Shown here in pieces: positions 26,450 through 33,688 of a stretch of DNA of 33,688 bases. The DNA is from Candidatus Sumerlaeota bacterium. Its GTDB lineage: Bacteria > Sumerlaeota > Sumerlaeia > MWCT01 > JAUWMI01. The stretch covers positions 1 to 33,688 of the forward strand of contig JAUWMI010000046.1 of NCBI GenBank assembly GCA_030613245.1, in the 5' to 3' direction. Made by a program: the position numbers and the translations under genes. The number at the start of each line of letters is the position of its first letter. Position 1 is the stretch's first letter. The notes below the pieces were generated by a model. It was not told where the DNA came from. It saw only the letters and a list, made by a program, of their open reading frames with translations, and did no database searches.

Positions 26450-27523
26450 CTATTTCTTCGGCAGGAACTCCGCAACCTGCTTTTCCAGCTGTTTGAGTTG
26501 CTTGTGCAATTCCGGTAGCCGCTGCATGACAGCATAGATTCTTTGGAACGCCTTCATCGGCACTCCGGGAGAGCCAAAATAATACTGGCCAGAGGGAATA
26601 TCCTTTCTAATGCCACTTTGTCCCCCAATCACTACACTATCGCCAAGGGTGACATTATCGGAGATACCCGCCTGTCCGGCCAGGATACAATTGTCACCTA
26701 ATTTCGAGGATCCCGCTATGCCCACCTGTGAAACAATAACACAATTCTTGCCGATCGTTACATTATGCGCTATTTGGACCATGTTATCAATCTTCGTCCC
26801 CTTACCAATGCGGGTCTCCGTAAGCATGGCGCGATCAACACACGAATTCGCACCGATCTCTACATCATCCTCAATCACTACAATGCCGACCTGAGGAATC
26901 TTGGTACGCACGCCGTCAATTATCTCGTACTTGAATCCATCGCTGCCCAAGACTACACCCGAATGCAAAATGACACGATTCCCGATTTCAACCCGATCGA
27001 GAACTGTGACCCGCGGATGTAACAGAACCTTATCGCCAATACGCGCGTAGGCACCAATGTAACTGTGCGCTCCGATCATTGTCTCGCTGCCAATTTGCGC
27101 ATTATCCTCCACGATTACGTATGGCCCGATAAAGACCTTGCTGCCCAGTTTTACTCCTGTGCCGATTCGCGCTGTCGGGTCTATATAATCAACCACCTCA
27201 GCTGGCGGATGAAAATAGTTTAAGAGAACCAAGACGGCCTGCCAGACGTTATCAACCTGGAGGACAGGCTTTGTCTTGAGCAGCATTCCACGCGGTACAA
27301 TAATAGCAGAAGCCCGCGACGATTCCGCCTGCGCCGTATAGTGCTCCTTGACCGCAAATGAAATCTCGTCTTCACCCGCTGCATCAAGTGTGGAGAATCC
27401 TTTTGGCACAAAATCTTCAGCCAAATTCTCGACCGTGGCATCGAGCATCTGAGCCAGACTGGTAAGTGTCATTTCCGGCTGCGCCCCTGCACTTCTGCCT
27501 CCGATCTCGGCATCAGAACTCAT
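26450..27523 (-). CDS. lpxD: UDP-3-O-acylglucosamine N-acyltransferase
   Basis: 357 aa. Adds the second hydroxyacyl chain in lipid A synthesis. The N-terminal uridine-binding domain ([15 protein letters not shown] to [13 protein letters not shown]) is followed by about ten hexapeptide repeats from residue 115. GSDGF is at 193-197, and the catalytic histidine H253 lies in [15 protein letters not shown]-terminal helix follows ([14 protein letters not shown]). The ATG at 27523 has AAGGGA upstream and lies downstream of a plausible promoter. The frame extends to 27601, but those extra residues would not be transcribed from it. LpxD marks the organism as a lipopolysaccharide-making diderm. Confidence 0.95.
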   Translation of the reverse strand: MSSDAEIGGRSAGAQPEMTLTSLAQMLDATVENLAEDFVPKGFSTLDAAGEDEISFAVKEHYTAQAESSRASAIIVPRGMLLKTKPVLQVDNVWQAVLVLLNYFHPPAEVVDYIDPTARIGTGVKLGSKVFIGPYVIVEDNAQIGSETMIGAHSYIGAYARIGDKVLLHPRVTVLDRVEIGNRVILHSGVVLGSDGFKYEIIDGVRTKIPQVGIVVIEDDVEIGANSCVDRAMLTETRIGKGTKIDNMVQIAHNVTIGKNCVIVSQVGIAGSSKLGDNCILAGQAGISDNVTLGDSVVIGGQSGIRKDIPSGQYYFGSPGVPMKAFQRIYAVMQRLPELHKQLKQLEKQVAEFLPKK

Positions 27524-27596
27524 AATCAAACATCCCTTTTCTGAGAATGACCCAGTGCTAAACTTCTGATTTTTTGCTGCGAAAAAACCAAGAAAA

Positions 27597-27625
27597 ATCA
27601 AAACGCATCAGCAGTCGCTTGTCAA
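27597..27625 (-). promoter_or_regulatory. Candidate sigma70 promoter for lpxD
   Basis: On the minus strand TTGACA (27625-27620) is separated by 17 bp from TTTGAT (27602-27597). Transcription would start near 27590, about 65 bases before the chosen lpxD ATG. Confidence 0.45.
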
Positions 27626-27711
27626 TATCTCTTTATGGCCAGGCCTGCGCTCAACCGTAGCTCCTTGCTGCATATCATACGCCAACTGCTGTGCCAGACA
27701 AACTCATCCGG

Positions 27712-27821
27712 TGATCTTTACCTTGACAGAATCAGTTGCCCATTCCTAAAATACATCTCATCTTGGTAAGTCAAGTGTAAACATATTCCGAGGATGCTTG
27801 CAGGGTTTGAGTCCCAGAGGG
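27712..27821 (+). promoter_or_regulatory. Duplicated promoter plus structured leader, copy 1
   Basis: A 110-bp block, repeated without gaps at 30884-30993 with about 80% identity. It contains TTGACA (27723-27728), an 18-bp spacer and TAAAAT (27747-27752), a good sigma70 promoter. The predicted transcript then has a stem CAAGTGT (27772-27778) pairing with ATGCTTG (27794-27800), followed by the perfectly conserved CAGGGTTTGAGTCCCAGAGG (27801-27820). In the second copy the stem bases differ but still pair. It ends 75 bp before the first gene of the secreted trio. A regulatory RNA leader is a reasonable inference; I cannot match it to a known riboswitch class. Confidence 0.65.
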
Positions 27822-27896
27822 AAACAGCACCTGCTTGGGACAGAGACAGCTTCATTAGCTTAAGCAACTATAACTAAATATGGGAAGGAGAAAGAA

Positions 27897-28823
27897 ATGA
27901 TTAAAGGTTATGGCTTTATTAACATCCTGCTGTTGGGAATCATGCTATGTATCTTCAATGGTGCCCTGGCAGACGAGACTCCTTTATCTTTTACTATCTC
28001 CATTGAAAAAGATGCTTATATGGAGGGGGAGCCTATAATTGTGACCGATACCTTAACAAATGTTTCAAATGCTGAGTTGATGATTGGGGAGCCTGTCGGT
28101 TCTTTTAGTCAACATGAAATGGAATGGCTGGACGGCAACACAAAGGACATTCCAAAGTTATGCAGAGATACGGCCGCTATTCCATACGACCACGCATTTA
28201 AATTGGAGCCAGGAGCAGGTATCCGATCTTTATCTAGCTTAATGGAAATTTATGCTTATGGCCTCCCAGTGGGAAAGTATTCTTTAAAGGCTAAATACGC
28301 TGTAGGCACAAGGTACTATCGTTGTTGGCATGGCGAACTCTGGTCAAATACTGTAAAATTTTCCGTTGCTTCTCCTGAAGGCAAAGAAAAAAAGGCTTTT
28401 CTCATTTATAAGGAGGCTAGAGATCTCATTAATAAAGGCGTCGACCTTGGAGTAGCGCGTAGTAAGATAGATACATTAATCAGTAATTACCCGGACACAG
28501 TTTATGCAAGACATGCTGATTTTTTGAAGGCAAAATCTCTTTGGGAAGAAGTAATAGACGGAAAACAGAATTTTGAAGGAGGCATAGAAGAGTTCAGAAA
28601 ATTTCTATCAAAATACCCTGATTCTCCCTATTGGAGCGAACAAGCACAGCAATCCATTGCCATAGGGCTCTTTGTATTGGGCAAGAAAGATGAGGCAAGA
28701 ATTGAATTCCAAAAACTGCCGGAAGGTTACTTGAAGCAGACGCACTTAGAGAAATTGAAACAAAAAATTCTTCTCGACCCTGGCGGATATTCAACCTACT
28801 CATCACAGGGAGGATTACATTGA
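27897..28823 (+). CDS. Secreted protein: beta-sandwich plus TPR-like repeats, paralogue 1
   Basis: 308 aa, function unknown. Signal peptide MIKGYGFINILLLGIMLCIF ending near ALA-DE. Residues about 28-160 look like an immunoglobulin-like or BsuPI-type beta sandwich (SFTISIEKDAYMEGEPIIVT, then DTLTNVSNAELMIGEP). The C-terminal part is helical with tetratricopeptide-like pieces (KIDTLISNYPDTVYARHADF, EEFRKFLSKYPDSPYWSEQA). The next gene has the same architecture and shared motifs, including YLEGEPI/YMEGEPI, WHG and KYPDS. GGGAAGGAG precedes the ATG. Its base composition is visibly A+T-richer than the core genes. A role in the periplasm or at the surface is inferred from the signal peptide only. 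Confidence 0.8.
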   Translation: MIKGYGFINILLLGIMLCIFNGALADETPLSFTISIEKDAYMEGEPIIVTDTLTNVSNAELMIGEPVGSFSQHEMEWLDGNTKDIPKLCRDTAAIPYDHAFKLEPGAGIRSLSSLMEIYAYGLPVGKYSLKAKYAVGTRYYRCWHGELWSNTVKFSVASPEGKEKKAFLIYKEARDLINKGVDLGVARSKIDTLISNYPDTVYARHADFLKAKSLWEEVIDGKQNFEGGIEEFRKFLSKYPDSPYWSEQAQQSIAIGLFVLGKKDEARIEFQKLPEGYLKQTHLEKLKQKILLDPGGYSTYSSQGGLH

Positions 28824-28853
28824 TGCTATTGAGCAAAAAGGAGGGGAATTCTT

Positions 28854-29774
28854 ATGAGATACTTAGCGAAACGAAGTGGAAAGTGTTTTCTGTTCATTGC
28901 ACTTCTGCTAATTATTGCAATACAATCAACCGCATCAGTGCAATCTTCCCCACTACAATTAAGCGTTCGTCTTAGTAAGACGTCATATTTGGAAGGTGAA
29001 CCGATACTGATTCTACTGCGCCTTGTCAATGTAGGACAAAAAGAACTAAAAGTTGCAGAGCCCTTGGTTCCTCAAGGTTTTCTAAAAATAGTGCTTAGAG
29101 GGGTGGATGCACAAGGAAAAGATGTGAACATTCCACGGCTGATGCGGGATGTACTTATGCCGCCGCAGGATTATGGTATTCAGCTTGCTCCCGCGCAGTC
29201 ATTAGAAATAATCTGGAGCCTCAACGAATCTTATCCGGGCGGCCTGTACGTCGGCTCTTATCGGGTGGTGCCCGTGTACGATACTGCCAGATATGCCTCG
29301 GCCTATCCTCAAATCTGGCACGGTATTATTACCGGAGATGAACTGAGATTTGATGTTAAGGCTCCAACAGGAACTGAAATGGCAGCCTGGAGTCTCTTTA
29401 AGGAGGCACGTGATATTTTAAATAGCAGATCCAGCACAGAATACTCCAAGGCTGGAAAGATTTTTTCGGATCTAATAGCAAAGTACCCCGACTCAGTATA
29501 CGCGCCATATGCATCTTACTTAATAGGGGAATCCTATTATTTCATGCAAACTGACAATACGCAGCATTTTGCCAAAGCAGTGCCTGCGTTCGAGACTTTT
29601 CTGGCCAGGTTTCCGAATTACCATTACTATTCCGATTTGGCGCGGACTTACTTAGTATTTTCGCTTCATAATCTGGGGCAAAATGAACGTGCTCTGCAAA
29701 TCCTCGAACAAGTTCCTGACGGACGCGGCAAAGATCTTATGCTAAAAATTATAAACAGCTCATTGAAGCAGTAA
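28854..29774 (+). CDS. Secreted protein: beta-sandwich plus TPR-like repeats, paralogue 2
   Basis: 306 aa, function unknown. Signal peptide (FLFIALLLIIAIQSTASVQS). The beta-sandwich region begins LQLSVRLSKTSYLEGEPILI and carries KVAEP. A middle motif YPQIWHGIITGDELRFDVKA aligns with YRCWHGELWSNTVKFSVASP of paralogue 1. The C-terminal helices include IFSDLIAKYPDSVYAPYASY and FETFLARFPNYHYYSDLART. AGGAGGGG lies upstream, 30 bp after the first gene's stop, so the two are co-transcribed. The pair clearly arose by tandem duplication and has diverged strongly. Confidence 0.8.
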   Translation: MRYLAKRSGKCFLFIALLLIIAIQSTASVQSSPLQLSVRLSKTSYLEGEPILILLRLVNVGQKELKVAEPLVPQGFLKIVLRGVDAQGKDVNIPRLMRDVLMPPQDYGIQLAPAQSLEIIWSLNESYPGGLYVGSYRVVPVYDTARYASAYPQIWHGIITGDELRFDVKAPTGTEMAAWSLFKEARDILNSRSSTEYSKAGKIFSDLIAKYPDSVYAPYASYLIGESYYFMQTDNTQHFAKAVPAFETFLARFPNYHYYSDLARTYLVFSLHNLGQNERALQILEQVPDGRGKDLMLKIINSSLKQ

Positions 29775-29867
29775 GGCTAAGGTTTTCTACCATAGAATAG
29801 AACGAGAAGATGGAATACAACGTAATGACATGATATTGGGACTCCGTATTATGAGGAGGACTGAACA

Positions 29868-30569
29868 ATGCAAAAAATATTTTCTGTAAGTCTTCTTCTA
29901 TTTTGCTCATGGTCTATTACACTATGGGGATACCAAGCGGAAGATCAAGCAAGCTCGTCAGATATAAAAGAAAAATTTGAACAGGCATATCAGGCGTATA
30001 CAAATATGCCTAGCACGCCTACAATACGATCAACCATTGGACCGGAGGAAGGTAGACATCTACATAATATCGCCAAACTAGGAGTGCCCGCTCTGCCATA
30101 TATTGTTGAAAAGATGAAAGAAACAAAGAACTTTTATCTAAATCTGCCTTTTTTAATAATAACGAGAAAATGCTTTGAAAAATCCGACTATGAAGATCCA
30201 AGCAAAATAGGAGACTCGAGAACAATACTCAAAATGCACATTCAATGGTGGGAGGAAGGCCGCAAGGAAACGCCTCAACGGTTTTCAAATCTGTATGCTG
30301 AATGGAAGCATTTAAGGGAAGCGGGTAAAGATAAAGAAGCAACCTCGAAGTATTACATGATAAGAAATCTTGGCATTGATGCCCTGCCTTTGATCGTCCA
30401 AAAAATAGGACAGGGCGACAGTGAATTGGTGCCCATAGTAGCATACCTCGATAATGATGTGAGCTCTACTGCCACAATATCGCAGGTGGTCTCCTGGTGG
30501 GCAGAAAATAAGAATAAATTGACACTCCCTCCAGTGGACGAACCATTAACCCCTGCTGCGACACCCTGA
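29868..30569 (+). CDS. Secreted protein of unknown function
   Basis: 233 aa. Signal peptide MQKIFSVSLLLFCSWSITLW ending near GYQAED. The mature part is mostly helical with two similar blocks, LHNIAKLGVPALPYIVEKMK and YYMIRNLGIDALPLIVQKIG. Each is followed by a segment containing WW (IQWWEEG, VSWWAEN), which suggests a duplicated HEAT-like unit. GAGGAGG precedes the ATG. It lies 93 bp after paralogue 2 on the same strand and is likely the last gene of the operon. I do not recognise a family. Confidence 0.75.
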   Translation: MQKIFSVSLLLFCSWSITLWGYQAEDQASSSDIKEKFEQAYQAYTNMPSTPTIRSTIGPEEGRHLHNIAKLGVPALPYIVEKMKETKNFYLNLPFLIITRKCFEKSDYEDPSKIGDSRTILKMHIQWWEEGRKETPQRFSNLYAEWKHLREAGKDKEATSKYYMIRNLGIDALPLIVQKIGQGDSELVPIVAYLDNDVSSTATISQVVSWWAENKNKLTLPPVDEPLTPAATP

Positions 30570-30883
30570 ATCGTAAAAATTCAATTGGAGGTGTGAACGA
30601 TATTGGAAGGATATTGAGACGTCGTTCCCGGTAATGAGCTAAGCTGAGGAAAATACATCTAAATATATAGACGCCCATGGAAAAGTAAGAAAGCCCCATA
30701 ATTAATTATCCTGCCCCATTTCAATGCACCGCCAAGAATGAATCGAGCATGTTTGGCGGCCATGCTCACTTCTTGCTATAGCTGTCACCCCTCAACCTGA
30801 AGTTTTCCTAGCCGTAAAAAATAAAACAGCTCTTATCCCAATCCTACGGACTAAACTTGCGTGCACTCGATAGACTGCTCTGC
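30570..30883. other. Spacer with a degenerate element end
   Basis: No gene seen. GGAGGTGTGAACG followed by ATATTG just after the third gene looks like a decayed ribosome site without a usable frame. TTAATTATCCTGCCCC (30702-30717) resembles the right end of the left-hand RAYT elements (TTAATTAACCTGTCCCC) and may be a solitary remnant. Confidence 0.35.
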
Positions 30884-30993
30884 TGATCTTTACCTTGACA
30901 GAATCAGCTGCTCGTTCCTAGAATCCGTCTCATGTTGGTAAGTCAGGCGTACCCAGAACAGGAGTGCGCCTACAGGGTTTGAGTCCCAGAGGG
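30884..30993 (+). promoter_or_regulatory. Duplicated promoter plus structured leader, copy 2
   Basis: Second copy of the block at 27712-27821. TTGACA (30895-30900), an 18-bp spacer and TAGAAT (30919-30924). The leader stem is AGGCGTAC (30945-30952) with GTGCGCCT (30964-30971), eight pairs including one G-U. The invariant CAGGGTTTGAGTCCCAGAGG follows. The block ends 116 bp before the chosen start of the M20 peptidase gene. Confidence 0.65.
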
Positions 30994-31109
30994 GAACCGT
31001 CCGGCTCGCCACAAGAACTTTATACGGAGGTCAAATCTGACAGGCAGTGGTTTCCCATTGAATGTATGCACAAACAGTCCATTGCCTGTGCATGGAAAGG
31101 ATTGAACAG

Positions 31110-32627
31110 ATGACTCTGTCGCGGCAAGAGCTAAAAGAGAAACTGGTGCACTGGGTTAATGAGAAACGCCAGGAGATCGTTGAAGAAACGGCTCGGCTAC
31201 TCTCTTTTCAGACAGTAAGTGGAGGCAAATCAGAAGCCGAAAAAGATACCTATAACCGCGAGATCAAACGCTGCCTGGAATATCTTGGGGCGCTGGCTGA
31301 ACGGCTGGGTTTAACATTTCGTAATTATGATAATCTTGTGGCGGTCATTGAACGAAAAGGCAATAAAAACGCGCTAGGCATTCTGCTGCACATTGACGTG
31401 GTTCCTCCAGGGGAAGGTTGGACGCATCCTCCTTTTGGTGGGGTTGTGGCAGACAACATACTCTGGGGCCGGGGCACTCAAGATGATAAGGCCCCCCTGA
31501 TGTCGTGTCTCTATGGTCTCGCAGCGGTAAACCACCTAGGGCTGGAGTTTACTCGCACCGTTAAAATAGCGATTGGAACCCGGGAAGAAACTGGTGAATG
31601 GGACGATATGCGCCACTTCCTGAATGTGGAGGGTGCCCCGGAATTCAGCTTCACACCGGATGCAAATTTCCCGATTATCAATGGCGAAAAGGGGATGCTG
31701 ACGCTACTCCTGAAGGCCGGCTGGCCTGGGATTAGTGCATCGCCAATAGGGCTCAGGGTGGTAACTCTTGAGGGAGGAGAGCGGGCAAACATGGTGCCAG
31801 ATCGGGCGGTGCTTTGCCTGCGGTTTCCCGAGGCAGAGGTTGAAAAAATCCAGGGGTTCATAACGGCGCAGACGCAAAGATTTCTCAAGGCGAACCCTGC
31901 GGCAAAGCTCGAACCTCTGCGCGTTCTTGGCAAGCAAGAAGAAAATCATCTTGTTGACGCAGAACTACTCTTCCTAGGAAAAAGTGCGCACGGTAGCCTT
32001 CCCTATGACGGTCATAATGCAATTCTCGATGGGCTGAAGTTTATCGCTTTTCTGGAACTCCCTTCTCAGCCGCTTGTTGCATATGCCCGTTTAGTTGATG
32101 CTGCATGTTCCGATCTGTTCGGCAACGGACTGGGTATTGCCCACGAACACCACTTTATCGGGAAAACAACCGTGAACCTGGGAATTTTACGACTTGATGA
32201 GCATGGTGCGGAAGGCAAAGTGAATGTGCGCCATCCGCTCGGCTTGACGATTCCTGAGGTGGTGAAGCGCGCGACTGGAGTTGTTAAAGAGGCAACCAGC
32301 AGCTCAGGAGTCGAGCTCCAGTGCGAGCGCGGCAGCAAAGGCGTGGAACCTCTGTTTGTCGATCCTGAAGAAAACCGTTTCTTTATTTCTTCTTTGCAAG
32401 AAGCCTACGAGACTATAACCGGCAAGGAGCCCCGGCTGGAAGCCATTGGTGGAACAACGTTTGCCAAAGCCTTTCCAAATGCCGTGAGCTTCGGGCCGGT
32501 CATGCTAGATGAGGAAAAAGAACTGGCGCACCAGACGGACGAACACGTCTCAATCGAGCACCTCCTTAGAAATACAAGAATTTATGGGTATGCCATTGCC
32601 TTGCTGTGCACGAAAATTGCACAGTAG
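31110..32627 (+). CDS. M20-family dipeptidase (PepV-like)
   Basis: 505 aa. Di-zinc aminoacyl dipeptidase. Metal and catalytic residues are visible: LHIDVVP (H94, D96), GRGTQDDKAP (bridging D125), REETGEW (catalytic E159 and ligand E160), FTPDANFP (D184), and a C-terminal ligand His in EKELAHQTDEH. The lid domain lies between (EGGERANMVPDRAVLCLRFP, HGSLPYDGHNA). PepV/Sapep-type enzymes hydrolyse short peptides in the cytosol; there is no signal peptide. I chose the ATG at 31110, with AAAGGA eight bases upstream. The ATG at 31062 adds 16 residues without support. Confidence 0.9.
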   Translation: MTLSRQELKEKLVHWVNEKRQEIVEETARLLSFQTVSGGKSEAEKDTYNREIKRCLEYLGALAERLGLTFRNYDNLVAVIERKGNKNALGILLHIDVVPPGEGWTHPPFGGVVADNILWGRGTQDDKAPLMSCLYGLAAVNHLGLEFTRTVKIAIGTREETGEWDDMRHFLNVEGAPEFSFTPDANFPIINGEKGMLTLLLKAGWPGISASPIGLRVVTLEGGERANMVPDRAVLCLRFPEAEVEKIQGFITAQTQRFLKANPAAKLEPLRVLGKQEENHLVDAELLFLGKSAHGSLPYDGHNAILDGLKFIAFLELPSQPLVAYARLVDAACSDLFGNGLGIAHEHHFIGKTTVNLGILRLDEHGAEGKVNVRHPLGLTIPEVVKRATGVVKEATSSSGVELQCERGSKGVEPLFVDPEENRFFISSLQEAYETITGKEPRLEAIGGTTFAKAFPNAVSFGPVMLDEEKELAHQTDEHVSIEHLLRNTRIYGYAIALLCTKIAQ

Positions 32628-32674
32628 CCGATCACCAGCTGTAACATAACGGGTGTGATCCTGCGATTCTGTGC

Positions 32675-33415
32675 ATGGCAGTATCTCCCGAAGACTTTAC
32701 ACGCCAAACCGCAAGTCAATACACCATGTCACTTGTTGCCCATAAGCAACCCCGCAATATTTTCATGCGTATCTACAAGCAGCTCTACTCATCGTTTGGC
32801 CCTCAGTATTGGTGGCCGGGCGATTCAACTGAAGAGATCATCATCGGCGCCGTTCTGACGCAGAATACCAGCTGGCAAAACGTGGTTCGGGCGATTGACC
32901 GGTTAAAGCGCTCGAATGTCGTTTCGCTACGCAAGATCCTCGCGATGTCGGACAATAAATTAGCCCGCCTAATCCGTCCTGCGGGCTATTTCAGAATTAA
33001 AACTAAGCGGCTGAAATCTGTTGCAGACTTCTGGGTTCAGCAGTGGGACACCGACTGGCCGCGCGTGCGGCGTGCGTCCTTCGCCCGCCTCCGCACGCAA
33101 TTGCTCAACGTCTACGGCATCGGACCTGAGACCGCTGATTCAATTCTTCTTTACGCGTTCAACAAGCCGACTTTTGTTGTGGACGCATATACGCAGCGCA
33201 TCGGTGGACGCCACGGCCTGTTCCCTCCTGGCGCAAGATATGCGGATATACAGAAGAACGTCGAGTCTGCTATTCCGCGCCGCCCTGCTCTCTACAACGA
33301 ATACCATGCGCTCTTAGTTCGGTTGGGAAAAGAATACTGCCGTGCGCGACCACGCTGCCTCGATTGTCCGTTAAATCACCGTATCTTTTTTAGGAAAAAT
33401 CAGAGACCCCATTGA
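32675..33415 (+). CDS. Endonuclease III-like DNA glycosylase (HhH-GPD)
   Basis: 246 aa. HhH-GPD fold: EEIIIGAVLTQNTSWQNVVR, then the helix-hairpin-helix VYGIGPETADSILL (147-160) and the catalytic aspartate D170 in FVVDAYTQR. The lysine that makes endonuclease III a lyase (GxGxKTA) is replaced by glutamate (E152), as in MagIII-type 3-methyladenine glycosylases. A monofunctional alkyl-base glycosylase is therefore more likely. The iron-sulfur loop keeps C222, C228 and C231, but the expected fourth cysteine is absent. The start is uncertain: no SD stands before the ATG at 32675 or the internal ATGs at residues 18 and 31. Confidence 0.85.
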   Translation: MAVSPEDFTRQTASQYTMSLVAHKQPRNIFMRIYKQLYSSFGPQYWWPGDSTEEIIIGAVLTQNTSWQNVVRAIDRLKRSNVVSLRKILAMSDNKLARLIRPAGYFRIKTKRLKSVADFWVQQWDTDWPRVRRASFARLRTQLLNVYGIGPETADSILLYAFNKPTFVVDAYTQRIGGRHGLFPPGARYADIQKNVESAIPRRPALYNEYHALLVRLGKEYCRARPRCLDCPLNHRIFFRKNQRPH

Positions 33416-33566
33416 TTGGAAGATTTTATTGGCGCATTGTCTTCCCTTAACCATGATATCAGCCAATGCTTTTTACTGACTTTTGTTGTTCTCTAATTTC
33501 CTGGCTCTTTGTCAAATGAGTTAGCGTTTTTTGATCGTAACAATAGAGAAAGGTCGGCTGAATAGT

Positions 33567-33590
33567 AGGGGCGTTTAATTAAACGCCCCT
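33567..33590. repeat. Perfect 24-bp palindrome
   Basis: AGGGGCGTTTAA followed by its exact reverse complement TTAAACGCCCCT. With no loop it is more like a REP-type palindrome than a terminator, though it could end the glycosylase transcript about 150 bp upstream. Nothing else is visible in 33416-33688. Confidence 0.6.
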
Positions 33591-33688
33591 GCTCGTCCTG
33601 TTGGCTGGTGAAGAGGGAATACACAGCAGGCACATTACGTAATGAGGCACAGATCCAAGCAATTGCCGTACGCTTGCCGAGATACGAA

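Noticed and set aside
27801-27820. GGGTTTGAGTCCC as the T-arm of a tRNA gene.
   Set aside because: The loop resembles a T-loop, but no acceptor, D or anticodon arms can be formed around it in either copy.
27712-30993. The 110-bp direct repeats as att sites of an integrated element.
   Set aside because: Both copies contain a well-formed promoter pointing at the following gene, there is no integrase between them, and the differences preserve an RNA stem.

Overview
The window comes from a bacterial chromosome, most likely an uncultured Gram-negative (diderm) lineage. Diderm character rests on a clear lpxD (lipid A acyltransferase), an LpxH-like phosphoesterase and several lipoprotein or Sec signal peptides. 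Nothing in the sequence fixes the phylum. The gltX-cysE-cysS order and a DnaD-like/DnaI-like helicase-loader pair resemble Firmicutes, while infC-rpmI-rplT-pheS-pheT is widespread.

Layout. (1) 1-5485: accessory, A+T-richer region. Four minus-strand genes (two putative propeller lipoproteins, one membrane protein, one FGE/sulfatase-modifying-factor-like protein) are separated by four near-identical ~180-bp elements (221-401, 1818-1997, 2840-3020, 4168-4347). Each element has 12-bp inverted ends (GGGGACAGGTTA) and still encodes the last ~35 codons of a REP-associated Y1 transposase. A second direct repeat (95-171 and 5409-5485) brackets the whole block. (2) 5623-5816: an unreported C-terminal relic of a ketopantoate reductase. 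(3) 5817-17517: a long minus-strand housekeeping run, infC-rpmI-rplT-pheS-pheT, gltX-cysE-cysS, a DnaD-like/DnaI-like pair and a TatD-radical SAM fusion. infC starts at a rare AUU codon. (4) 17876-21730: a small membrane protein, a GAF sensor histidine kinase and a beta-CASP metallo-hydrolase, all minus. (5) 22030-22290: a cluster of short palindromes. (6) Plus-strand psuG and the LpxH-like gene, then minus-strand lpxD and ACT-domain malic enzyme. (7) 27712-30993: three secreted-protein genes (two are tandem paralogues). A 110-bp promoter-plus-leader sequence is present twice, once before this trio and once before the next gene, a PepV-like M20 peptidase. The two leaders differ in a way that preserves an RNA stem. 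(8) An endonuclease III-like glycosylase and a perfect 24-bp palindrome close the window.

The most promising signals are the repeat-punctuated single-gene array at the left end and the duplicated promoter/leader with a covarying stem at the right. The core genes are ordinary translation, cysteine, lipid A and central-metabolism functions. Several starts were moved from the longest reading frame on the basis of Shine-Dalgarno (SD) sequences.
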